This document shows positions 24,642 through 32,557 of a DNA stretch of 64,000 nucleotides, piece by piece (the stretch's first letter is position 1; each line of letters begins with the position of its first letter). The translations under genes and the position numbers were made by a program. A model generated the notes under the pieces. That model saw only the letters and a list, made by a program, of their open reading frames with translations. It was not told the origin of the DNA and searched no databases. Origin of the DNA: Pseudarcicella hirudinis (lineage in GTDB: Bacteria; Bacteroidota; Bacteroidia; Cytophagales; Spirosomataceae). The stretch lies in the NCBI RefSeq assembly GCF_900115665.1, contig NZ_FOXH01000006.1:124001-188000 (forward strand). Direction: 5' to 3'.

Positions 24642-26777
24642 ATGAAGCGTTTCTCTGTTTTCTTTTTTGTTTACCTGTTCAGCTTGTCTTTTTCATTCGG
24701 TCAAAATCGAATTAACAGGAAGGAATTAGTCGAACGACACAAAGTTCTGCTTTCTCAAATTGATACATTAGGATCATTATCTGTAGGCAACGGGCATTTT
24801 GCTTTTAGTGTGGATGTTACCGGATTGCAAACTTTTCCGGATTTTTATGCCAATGGAATCCCCTTAGGAACGCAATCGGAATGGGGCTGGCATAGTTTTC
24901 CCAATACTCAAAACTTCAAAATAGAAGAATCTCTTAAAAATTATCAGATAAATGGAAGATCCATTTCTTATGCTGTACAATCTTCCGATAATGATCGAAG
25001 TAAAGCTGCGATTAACTTCCTCAGGCAAAATCCCCAAAGATTGCAATTAGGCAATATCGGATTTCAGATATTGAAAAAAAATAGTCAGGAGATTCTACCC
25101 GGAGATATAACGGATATTCAGCAGGAGCTTAATCCCTGGACAGGAGAGATCAAAAGCCTGTTTTCAGTCGAAGGTATTCCGATTGAGGTATTTACACTGT
25201 CTCACCAAAATCAGGATATTATTTCAGTAAAAGTGGTTTCTTCCCTGATTTCAGAGGGAAGAATAAAACTGCGAATCAGGTTTCCTTTCCCAAGCAACCA
25301 GTTTCTTGATTCCGGAAATAATTATGCTGATCCGGAAAAACATCATTCTTCTGTAAAAATTCTGAATAACAAAAGTGCTGAATTTCTCCATTCATTGGAT
25401 CAGTATTCTTATCTGGTAAAATTTCAGGGTAATACTTCTTCAACCGTAGATACTCATGAATTACATCATTTTATTATCAATCCTGTTACGAAAAGCAATT
25501 CTTTTGAATTCTCCTGCCAGTTTACCGATGCAAAAGCTCTTCCTCTCCTACCCTCCTATGCTGAGGTAAAAATAAATAATATCTCATCCTGGGCGTCTTT
25601 CTGGAAAAGAGGCGCAGCGGTTGATTTTGCCGGGAGTAAGGACCCGAGGGCGAAGGAACTGGAGAGAAGGATTATTCTCTCTCAATATCTTACCAGGATT
25701 CAATGTGCGGGAAAAGAACCCCCACAGGAAACCGGACTTACTTATAACAGCTGGTTTGGCAAGCCTCACCTGGAAATGCATTGGTGGCATGGAATTCATT
25801 TTGCTTTATGGAACAGAATTGACTTATTAGAGCAAAGTTTAGGCTGGTACAGGAAAACATCCGCCGAAGCAGAGAAAATCGCTCTAAGACAAGGTTTCGA
25901 GGGCCTGAGGTGGCAGAAAATGACAGATCCGGCCGGGAAAGAGGCTCCTTCTTCTGTCGGTGCATTTTTAATCTGGCAGCAGCCTCATTTTATTACTTTT
26001 GCCGAACTATGTTATCGGGAGCATAAAGATTTAAAAACGCTGCAAAAATATAAAGACCTGGTTTTTAAAACCGCCGATTTTATGGCATCTTATGCTTACT
26101 ATGATTCCGCAAAAGGAAAATACATTTTAGGCAAAGGTTTAATTCCCGCTCAGGAGCGTTTCAAACCTGAGGACACGTTTAACCCAACCTATGAACTTGC
26201 TTACTGGTACTGGGGACTTTCTGTAGCACAGCAATGGCGGGAAAGATTGGGCTTGAGCAGGAATAAAAAATGGGATGATGTTTTAAATAATCTTTCCCCG
26301 CTTCCCGTACAGGATGATGTCTATCTGGCGGCTGAAAGTGCAAAAGATTCTTATACCAATCCTTTGTATTTAACAGATCATCCGAGTGTACTGGGTACTT
26401 TCGGAATGTTGCCGGGCAGTAAAATGCTTAATGTAAAAACTATGCGGAAAACTTATGACAAAGTATTAAAGATCTGGAACTGGAAAGATACCTGGGGTTG
26501 GGATTTTCCAATGACGGCTATGACGGCAACGCGACTGGGAAAGCCTGAACAGGCTGTCGATGCTTTACTTATGAACATTACCACAAACACTTATCTGGTA
26601 AATGGCCATAATTTTCAGGATAATCGGCTCCGATTGTATCTGCCCGGAAACGGAGGATTGTTAGCTGCGGTTGCTCTGATGTGTGCCGGTTACGATGGCT
26701 GCAAAGAAGTTAATCCGGGTATTCCCAAAAACGGAATGTGGAAAGTAAAATGGGAAGGTTTGAAAAGAATGCCTTAA
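24642..26777 (+). CDS. Secreted GH65-like glycoside hydrolase ((alpha/alpha)6 barrel)
   Basis: A 711-residue protein with signal peptide MKRFSVFFFVYLFSLSFSFG. The N-terminal beta domain (about 25-320) includes LGSLSVGNGHFAFSVDVTGL. The helical-barrel catalytic part has RIILSQYLTRIQCAG, GLTYNSWFGKPHLEMHWWHG (about 365-384), then FEGLRWQKMTDPAGKEAP, and ends near NGHNFQDNRLRLYLPGNGG. The W-GK-HLEMHWWH signature is that of GH65-like and protein-glucosylgalactosyl-hydroxylysine-glucosidase-like enzymes, which act on alpha-glucosides. The exact substrate is unknown. It is monocistronic, with a strong palindromic terminator after it and a stray iteron before it. Confidence 0.8.
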   Translation: MKRFSVFFFVYLFSLSFSFGQNRINRKELVERHKVLLSQIDTLGSLSVGNGHFAFSVDVTGLQTFPDFYANGIPLGTQSEWGWHSFPNTQNFKIEESLKNYQINGRSISYAVQSSDNDRSKAAINFLRQNPQRLQLGNIGFQILKKNSQEILPGDITDIQQELNPWTGEIKSLFSVEGIPIEVFTLSHQNQDIISVKVVSSLISEGRIKLRIRFPFPSNQFLDSGNNYADPEKHHSSVKILNNKSAEFLHSLDQYSYLVKFQGNTSSTVDTHELHHFIINPVTKSNSFEFSCQFTDAKALPLLPSYAEVKINNISSWASFWKRGAAVDFAGSKDPRAKELERRIILSQYLTRIQCAGKEPPQETGLTYNSWFGKPHLEMHWWHGIHFALWNRIDLLEQSLGWYRKTSAEAEKIALRQGFEGLRWQKMTDPAGKEAPSSVGAFLIWQQPHFITFAELCYREHKDLKTLQKYKDLVFKTADFMASYAYYDSAKGKYILGKGLIPAQERFKPEDTFNPTYELAYWYWGLSVAQQWRERLGLSRNKKWDDVLNNLSPLPVQDDVYLAAESAKDSYTNPLYLTDHPSVLGTFGMLPGSKMLNVKTMRKTYDKVLKIWNWKDTWGWDFPMTAMTATRLGKPEQAVDALLMNITTNTYLVNGHNFQDNRLRLYLPGNGGLLAAVALMCAGYDGCKEVNPGIPKNGMWKVKWEGLKRMP

Positions 26778-26784
26778 ATATCAG

Positions 26785-26810
26785 AAGAGCTCGCCGGCCG
26801 GCGAGCTCTT
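26785..26810. terminator. Perfect 26-bp palindromic terminator
   Basis: AAGAGCTCGCCGG followed directly by its reverse complement, with no spacer, so the loop is formed from the innermost bases. T and A tracts flank it on each side. It lies between the convergent genes ending at 26777 and 26819. Confidence 0.87.
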
Positions 26811-26818
26811 TTAATTTA

Positions 26819-27235
26819 TTACAATAACTGAGCGTCTAAAGTAATGGTTGCTTTCAACAATTTTGAAATCGGGCAATTTTCTTTAGCATGAGTAACCAGC
26901 TCATCAAATTTAGCCTGATCTAATCCCGGAGCTTTTACCTTTGTAGTAAGGTTCACTTCATTGATAGCTCCATTTTCAAGAATAACCACAGAATTGCTGT
27001 CAATGCTTTCTGCCGTAAATCCGGCACCCTGTAAGTTAAAAGCCAGTTGCATTGAAAAACATCCTGCATGTGCTGCTGCTACCAATTCTTCCGGATTAGT
27101 TCCGATTCCATCTTCGAAACGAGTATTGAATGAGTATTGCGTATTGTTTAATACTCCACTTTGAGTCGTAAGCGTTCCTTTGCCATCTTTTCCTGCACCA
27201 ATCCATTGAGCAGTTGCATTTCTTTTAATTTGCAT
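26819..27235 (-). CDS. osmC: OsmC-family peroxide-resistance protein
   Basis: A 138-residue OsmC/Ohr-family thiol peroxidase. The first reactive Cys is in [17 protein letters not shown] (about residue 59) and the second in [12 protein letters not shown] (about residue 121). The N-terminal [15 protein letters not shown] and [17 protein letters not shown] match the OsmC rather than the Ohr branch. It reduces organic hydroperoxides in the cytoplasm using two Cys residues. It is monocistronic and convergent with the GH65-like gene. Length is normal. Confidence 0.94.
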   Translation of the reverse strand: MQIKRNATAQWIGAGKDGKGTLTTQSGVLNNTQYSFNTRFEDGIGTNPEELVAAAHAGCFSMQLAFNLQGAGFTAESIDSNSVVILENGAINEVNLTTKVKAPGLDQAKFDELVTHAKENCPISKLLKATITLDAQLL

Positions 27236-27400
27236 AGTTGTAATGTTTAAATAAGAGTTGAATGTTAATTTTTAATGATAATAAGAGCTGGTCAGAAATG
27301 TATCCGTTATTAATCATAAAGCTACAGATACACGCATAATTTCTTTCCTGATTTATGTCTGCAAACAAATTAAGTATTATAATTGTTTCAATCCTTTTAA

Positions 27401-28783
27401 TTAAGGTAAAGAAATCTTTAAAGCTTTTGCCTTGAGCTCGAATGGCTGTTTTACTAATTTAAATTCTCCTGAATATTTCTGTTGAATGTAAGAATTGACA
27501 ACGTAATAAAAAGTTGTTCCTTTTTCATAATTAAAGAAAAACTCGTCTTTTGCACTTAATTCGGTATTGTTTTCATAACTGCTCAGGGCAATGGAATTCA
27601 TAATCATTCCTTGTTCTGACCGAATGGATTCCATCACCTCATCAGACAGATTTTCAATAGTATTAAGTTTTGTCAGACTGAACACTTTAATGACCTGTTC
27701 ATAGTCACTCAGAAATTCATTTTTATCACTTTCTGCCTGCCGCTCTTTGAAAAGCTCCTGTTGAGCTACCTTTTTATGAGCATCTGTTTTACTTTTCCTG
27801 TCTTTGGTCGCCTGCTGTTTCTTACTTTCTTTTTCCCACAAGGAGGTTTCATTTACCAGTTTCTGAAGGTAGGCTCCCATATCTTTCACTTTACCGGCTT
27901 TGTTCTGCTCCAATGAATAATCCACACCAATTCTGATCTGTTCTTCCGGAAGTTTAGCAAACCATCCCTGTACGGTTTCCAGGCTGACAAAATTTTTCAC
28001 CAATCCGAATATTTCTTCAACCGGGGAATCAATCACTTCTGCTTCATCAAAATCAAATCCGTCTTTCTTCTGTTTCCGGTTTTTATGAATCCTGAAATGC
28101 AGCTTAATTACTTTTTTACCTTGTTTTTCCTCTGTAAAATCAAAAAATAATTCGCAGTTTTCTTTGAGCTCTTTCTCAGCCTGTAGAACCACATATTTCT
28201 TGAAATCAAAATAGTTTTTGTATCTGTCGGCAATCCCAAAAGTATCTTTCAGATCTTCCACAAGGAATGAAAACTTTCCTAAACCTTCATATTCTTTGCA
28301 AAACTCAAAAAACCTGATAGAGTAAACACTTTCCAGTCTGAGTATATTCTCCAGGTTATAGGTAGTAAAATTTTGTTTTAATTGCAGGAGAAAGGGTTGG
28401 AGGGCCCTGGGTAATTCGAATGTAACACGACCTTCTCTTTTATGGTAAATACACGAGGCCAGCAACACAGTATCTATTCTGATATGCTCATCCTCATAAG
28501 AAATTCTTTTAGACATTAATTTTACCGCCTCAGTACTTATCAGTTTATAAATAGCTTTGGTATCTGTACCATAAAGTCTTTCAAAATCTTTAACACTAAA
28601 ATTTAAAGGTTCAAAATTTGGTTTACTGACATCCAATTTTGAAATCATCAGAAGGTATATTTTAGCCTGAACAGCAGAGATCTCGTATTTTGAGTTAATT
28701 ATCGGATTACTTTTGACAATCCTGAAAGGATCTTTTGAGAGGGCATTAATAGCTTTTTCTCTTCTTTCTTCGTTATTTTCCAT
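27401..28783 (-). CDS. Plasmid replication initiator (Rep_3/RepB family)
   Basis: A 460-residue initiator. The N-terminal winged-helix region has KSNPIINSKYEISAVQAKIY and LLMISKLDVSKPNFEPLNFS (about 24-65). The second winged helix has LENILRLESVYSIRFFEFCK and FSFLVEDLKDTFGIADRYKN (about 144-196). A long, charged C-terminal extension follows (about 235-460), with a Lys/Gln-rich stretch near 310-345. Rep_3 proteins bind iterons to melt the origin and repress themselves; here the iteron array lies directly upstream of the start. The core fold is about 230 residues in simple plasmid Reps, so the C-terminal half is extra and may serve helicase loading or copy control. Confidence 0.9.
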   Translation of the reverse strand: MENNEERREKAINALSKDPFRIVKSNPIINSKYEISAVQAKIYLLMISKLDVSKPNFEPLNFSVKDFERLYGTDTKAIYKLISTEAVKLMSKRISYEDEHIRIDTVLLASCIYHKREGRVTFELPRALQPFLLQLKQNFTTYNLENILRLESVYSIRFFEFCKEYEGLGKFSFLVEDLKDTFGIADRYKNYFDFKKYVVLQAEKELKENCELFFDFTEEKQGKKVIKLHFRIHKNRKQKKDGFDFDEAEVIDSPVEEIFGLVKNFVSLETVQGWFAKLPEEQIRIGVDYSLEQNKAGKVKDMGAYLQKLVNETSLWEKESKKQQATKDRKSKTDAHKKVAQQELFKERQAESDKNEFLSDYEQVIKVFSLTKLNTIENLSDEVMESIRSEQGMIMNSIALSSYENNTELSAKDEFFFNYEKGTTFYYVVNSYIQQKYSGEFKLVKQPFELKAKALKISLP

Positions 28784-28862
28784 ACATGTTACGTTCTGGA
28801 AATTAAGTTATAAAAAATAGTTCAAAAACACAAACTCGTTTTAAAACTATTTTTTTTCCATA

Positions 28863-29596
28863 CCCTATAAAACTCGTTTTTGGAAACAAATCAGATTATT
28901 GAATGAAATCCGGCAGGAAAATGACCCTATAAAACTCGTTTTTGCTTCATTTTATAAATCTGAACCCTATAAAACTCGTTTTTAAACTATTAATTTATCT
29001 AAATCGCTGAGTAACAATTCATTAAAAATTAAGCGGATATTACAGGTTTATTAAATAAAAATCTTCAGGTTCATTTTAATCTTATGACTGCCGAAAATAG
29101 GGGGTTACAGGTAAGTTAAAATTGGAAACCCTATATAGCTCGTTTTTAAACCCTATAAAACTCGTTAATAAAAGTGCGAATTCTGTGCTTACAAACCCTA
29201 TAAAACTCGTTTTACAGAAGCCCTAAAGTTCCTGATAAAACCCTATTTAACTCGTTTTTAGCAGGGTTTAGTTTTTATGAGAGAACCCTATTCTACTCGT
29301 TTTTAAAGTTTGTAAAAACTACAGGGATAACCCTACATTTCTCGTTTTTTAAAGCCCTATAAAACTCGTTATTGAAACCCTGTATCTCTCGTTTTTTAAG
29401 AGCAGTTATTTTATAGAAGACCCTATAACGCTCGTTTTTTATAAACCCTATAAAACTCGTTATATAAAACCCTGCAAAACTCGTTTATAACCCTATAACA
29501 CTCGTTGAAAAGCCCTATATTACTCGTTTATAACCCTATAACACTCGTCGTATCGCCCTATATTACTCGTTATACAACCCTATATTACTCGTTTTT
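28863..29596 (+). repeat. Iteron array, putative plasmid origin (19 copies)
   Basis: Nineteen direct repeats of CCCTATAAAACTCGTTTTT and variants start at 28863, 28925, 28965, 29129, 29151, 29196, 29241, 29286, 29331, 29355, 29378, 29421, 29446, 29470, 29491, 29513, 29534, 29556 and 29578. The invariant parts are CCCT and CTCGT (nearly always CTCGTT), with seven variable AT-rich bases between them. Steps are mostly 21-25 bp or 43-45 bp, about two or four helical turns, so the sites face one side of the DNA. Degenerate copies occur at 29221 and, inverted, near 29725. The array lies between rep and parB and is the probable origin and rep autoregulatory region. No clear DnaA box was found. Confidence 0.93.
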
Positions 29597-29767
29597 AAGG
29601 TGTGTAATTTACTGATAACCAATTAGTTACAAAGGTCATAAAGACTATAAAGAAAATAAAGATTTAAAAGATATACAAACAGAATAAAGTCTGATGTTGC
29701 TGTTTTAATATTATTTTTTGAAAAAACGAGTTTTAATCTTTGTAACAAAATTTCAATGCTCATAAAA

Positions 29768-29810
29768 GACAAAAAGCATAAAGGACATTTTGTCCTTTAT
29801 GCTTTTTGTC
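29768..29810. promoter_or_regulatory. 20-bp inverted repeat after parB: terminator and parS candidate
   Basis: Perfect 20-base arms (29768-29787 and 29791-29810) around a TTT loop, starting 23 bp after the parB stop. It could end the parAB transcript. Its centre GGACATTTTGTCC is repeated inside parB at 30243-30269, which a plain terminator would not need. That makes a ParB-binding centromere site likely. Confidence 0.65.
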
Positions 29811-29832
29811 TAAAAATCAAGTATTTGTTTTC

Positions 29833-30738
29833 TTAAGTCAACAGGTTTTTTAATTCAATTGTGCAGGAAATAAGTTCATTGCAAAGCTCGATATCATTTG
29901 TAGCATCTATTTGGCTGACAAGATTTTTAATTCGTTTTTTTAAAGTGTTTACTTCAGTAGTATTTTTTACAAGTGGTTCTACAGTCAGGGTGGAAACCCG
30001 CGGGCTTAATAATGTGGTCACATCATCCATGCTGCTGATAGGTTCATCGACCGGAATTTGTCCCAGCAACTGAATATCGGATTTTTTTACCTTTATTTTA
30101 CCTCCTAAAATATCTTTTTTCAAAGAAGGGGCCAGTCTATCAATTCCATCAGCAAATTCCGCATCCCTTTTTATAGTCTTTTCGCTGACATTATATTGTT
30201 TGGCTAATCTCTCGGAAGTTGATTCTTTTTTGCCTTCGGAATCATAAGGGACATTTTGTCCTTTATGCTCATCACGGTTATATTTACCTTTTTCTAATTT
30301 TTCATTGTTGTAACGGAGTCCGCGTAAATAAGCTGCTTGCTCCGGCATAAGATTCCGGCGGCCCAGTTGATTATCAATCATAAACTCTCGTACTTCCTTG
30401 AGGGAAATAAAAGAAAGAATATGAATTTTAAAATCCAGATGATGTTTTTTACAGATGGAATAACGGTTATGACCATCCACCAGAATATAAACTGCTTCGT
30501 CTGAAGCACTGCCGTCAATTACAGATTGGGATGTCTCCCAGACCATTAGAGCTTCCCGACAGCCTTCTGCAAGCAAATTTTGTTCTAATTGTTTACTCTC
30601 TTCCTCCTGAAGTGGGGGGATTAAATCGCGAAGCTCAGGGAGCACCTGGATTTTTTGTTTTATAGCTTCATATCTCAGAAGGCTTTGATCTTTGATGATT
30701 TGTTTCTCACCAAGCATTCCTGCATATTTTTTTGACAT
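29833..30738 (-). CDS. parB: ParB-family partition protein
   Basis: A 301-residue ParB. The N-terminal ParB/Srx-type nuclease-like fold has LRDLIPPLQEEESKQLEQNL and ILVDGHNRYSICKKHHL (about 88-104). It is followed by RNLMPEQAAYLRGLRYNNEK and the helix-turn-helix TSERLAKQYNVSEKTIKRDA (about 173-192). The C-terminal helix (about 265-300) should dimerise. It binds centromere sites and stimulates the ParA ATPase to segregate the plasmid. It starts 12 bp after parA, so the two are co-transcribed. Its coding sequence itself contains a copy of the palindrome found downstream of its stop. Confidence 0.93.
   Translation of the reverse strand: MSKKYAGMLGEKQIIKDQSLLRYEAIKQKIQVLPELRDLIPPLQEEESKQLEQNLLAEGCREALMVWETSQSVIDGSASDEAVYILVDGHNRYSICKKHHLDFKIHILSFISLKEVREFMIDNQLGRRNLMPEQAAYLRGLRYNNEKLEKGKYNRDEHKGQNVPYDSEGKKESTSERLAKQYNVSEKTIKRDAEFADGIDRLAPSLKKDILGGKIKVKKSDIQLLGQIPVDEPISSMDDVTTLLSPRVSTLTVEPLVKNTTEVNTLKKRIKNLVSQIDATNDIELCNELISCTIELKNLLT
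30243..30269. repeat. Second copy of the parS-like palindrome, inside parB
   Basis: Matches 29777-29803 at 26 of 27 positions, with CATAA-R-GGACA, TTT, TGTCCTTTATG as an 11-base inverted repeat plus one mismatch. It falls within the codons for about residues 157-165 of ParB. Two spaced copies of such a palindrome beside parAB are typical of plasmid centromeres. Confidence 0.6.
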
Positions 30739-30750
30739 TGTTTCAGCAAA

Positions 30751-31698
30751 TTAATTGTTGGTACAGAATTCACGGGCGAGACTAAGATAGTCAACCGCTC
30801 CATTTGAATGAGAATCATACCTGAATATATCCATTTGGGCAATTTGAGATTCTTTCAGGGCAACGTTGATTCTTATTTCTGTTTTAAAAATTTTAAAATT
30901 CCCCAGATTCTGATAAACATAGTCAATCATGTCTCTGTGAATTTTCAAGCGTTTATCGACCATTGTCAGCACTATCCCTTCAACGCCAAGATCCGGATTA
31001 ATACGTTCTCTTACCTGAGTAATTCTTTCAAAGAGATTATTTATCCCTTTCATCGCCGAAACTTCCGGTTGTAAGGTTACCAAACAGCTGGTAGAAGCTA
31101 CTAATGCAGAGTTCGTAAAAATATTAAGAGCAGGAGGGCAGTCTATCAGAATAAAATCGTATTTCTCTCTGAAAGCATTTAATTTGTTTTTCAATTGATT
31201 TACCCCTCCAACAGCCTGTACCAGTTCAAGGTCAGCATAAGCAAGTTCTAAGTCACTTGGTGCAAGATCATAATTAGGTTCAATTGGAGTAATTGGTAAC
31301 TCTACGTTTTTCAAAAGGGCATGAACCACCTGTTTGTCGGGGTTATCAACACCAAGAGATTGTGAAAGATTTCCCTGTGAATCCATATCAACTAAAAGAA
31401 CCTTGAACCCAAAAGAGGTAAGTGCTTTTCCCAAATTGATAGTTGTAGTAGTTTTTCCGACTCCACCTTTATGATTTATGATGGAAATGATACGAGCTTT
31501 TTGGTTAATTGATTCATTATAACCATATTTGGTAAGAATTGGATATAGCGCTGAAAGATGTTTAGCATTTAAAACACGATCTCCGTTAAGGGACTTTGCC
31601 AGGGTACTATTTGGTAAACCAGCTTCTTTTTCTAACACAGAAATAGACAGAGCAGGATTCCGTCTGAGGAATGAAATTGCTTTTTCGTGATTTAACAT
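30751..31698 (-). CDS. parA: ParA-family partition ATPase with N-terminal DNA-binding domain
   Basis: A 315-residue ParA. The N-terminal helix-turn-helix-like part (about 1-65) has NPALSISVLEKEAGLPNSTL. The deviant Walker A is IINHKGGVGKTTTTINLGKA (about 71-90), Walker A' is LLVDMDSQGNLSQSLG and Walker B is FILIDCPPALNIFTNSAL. The N-terminal DNA-binding domain marks it as a type Ia plasmid ParA, which usually represses its own operon. It is the first gene of parAB; the small plus-strand gene at 31997 is divergent from it. It should move plasmid copies along the nucleoid together with ParB. Confidence 0.96.
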   Translation of the reverse strand: MLNHEKAISFLRRNPALSISVLEKEAGLPNSTLAKSLNGDRVLNAKHLSALYPILTKYGYNESINQKARIISIINHKGGVGKTTTTINLGKALTSFGFKVLLVDMDSQGNLSQSLGVDNPDKQVVHALLKNVELPITPIEPNYDLAPSDLELAYADLELVQAVGGVNQLKNKLNAFREKYDFILIDCPPALNIFTNSALVASTSCLVTLQPEVSAMKGINNLFERITQVRERINPDLGVEGIVLTMVDKRLKIHRDMIDYVYQNLGNFKIFKTEIRINVALKESQIAQMDIFRYDSHSNGAVDYLSLAREFCTNN

Positions 31699-31996
31699 AG
31701 TTAAGATTTGTTTTGGTATAAAAATAAGACAATTAAATCAAAATGTCATTGTTTTTTGACAAATAAAATTTTTGATTCTCTGAAAAAAGAATGCGGCCAG
31801 GAAATAATACATTGATTATCAGTACAATAATGTATTACAGCTCCATAATTTATACTTCATTTTTGCTTAACATCGACTGTAGTTTGGGAAGAATATCTTT
31901 TCAGAAAATGGATTTTCCTGAACACTTGAAAAGATGAAAGCAGAATAATTGGTAATAGGAGGCAGGCTTTAGTTTGGAAATCTTAATTCTGTCGTC

Positions 31997-32248
31997 ATGA
32001 AAAAATCTGAGTTTTTTCCTAATTGCTTTGTTATAACTACCTTCGATTCGAAAAAAAAGAGAATAAGAGTGAGACCGCTTGATGAGCAAAAAGTTCCAAG
32101 ACTCTGGATAAGTTGCTCAAGAAAGTGGAGAGAACAGTTACCCATAGGTACTGTTTTTCAGATGGATGTGAAATTAATTAAGTCGCCGGAACGTAAGCCA
32201 TATCTCTTTGCTTTGAAAAAAACGATAGGACAATTGTCATTGTTTTAA
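31997..32248 (+). CDS. Small basic protein with C-terminal clamp-binding-like QLSLF
   Basis: An 83-residue basic protein of unknown family, starting MKKSEFFPNCFVITTFDSK. It has a beta-rich middle (RIRVRPLDEQKVPRLWIS, then IGTVFQMDVKLIKSPERKPY) that could be a small OB-like fold. The last five residues are QLSLF, an exact match to the consensus pentapeptide QL(S/D)LF used by bacterial polymerases and repair proteins to bind the DnaN sliding clamp. It is divergent from parA, on the replication side of the plasmid. A role in replication or regulation through the clamp is inferred. A plus-strand start at 31997 gives good codon use, and I see no signal peptide. Confidence 0.7.
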   Translation: MKKSEFFPNCFVITTFDSKKKRIRVRPLDEQKVPRLWISCSRKWREQLPIGTVFQMDVKLIKSPERKPYLFALKKTIGQLSLF

Positions 32249-32557
32249 CCGAAGAATTATAATGATTAAACAAGCCCAAAGTAAGAAAGAGAAGCAGATT
32301 AATAGGGCAAATGAATAGAAGAACTGTGCAAAATTGAAAATCCTCAAAATTCAATTAGATAAAAAAGTATTATATTTTATTTGTGAAAAAATCTTGAAAT
32401 ATTGATTTTTATTGAAAAATAACATTTTTATTTATTGTATTAAGCTAATCGCTGAAAAATCAGATAAAATAGTGCTATACAGAATTGCTAAATATAAAAA
32501 TAAAAGGGGGCCTGAAATCGTTTGATTTTAGGCCCCCTTTTACAATGAAGTTTTGTA
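32249..32557. other. Intergenic AT-rich region
   Basis: 309 bp between the small clamp-motif gene (plus) and the GH92 gene (minus), which converge here. The only structure seen is the strong hairpin at 32501-32542. No ORF of interest. Confidence 0.5.
32501..32542. terminator. GC-rich hairpin terminator of GH92 gene
   Basis: TAAAAGGGGGCCT pairs with AGGCCCCCTTTTA, continuing inward with one wobble. T- and A-runs at both ends let it work in either direction. It starts 16 bp after the GH92 stop (32558). Confidence 0.87.

Noticed and set aside
29768-29810. Plain rho-independent terminator only
   Set aside because: A second copy of the palindrome lies inside parB, which a terminator would not need; kept as parS candidate with possible terminator role.
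28784-29832. Possible CRISPR array
   Set aside because: Repeats are 19-nt direct repeats without unique spacers of constant length, with helical phasing and adjacent rep/parAB, so they are iterons.
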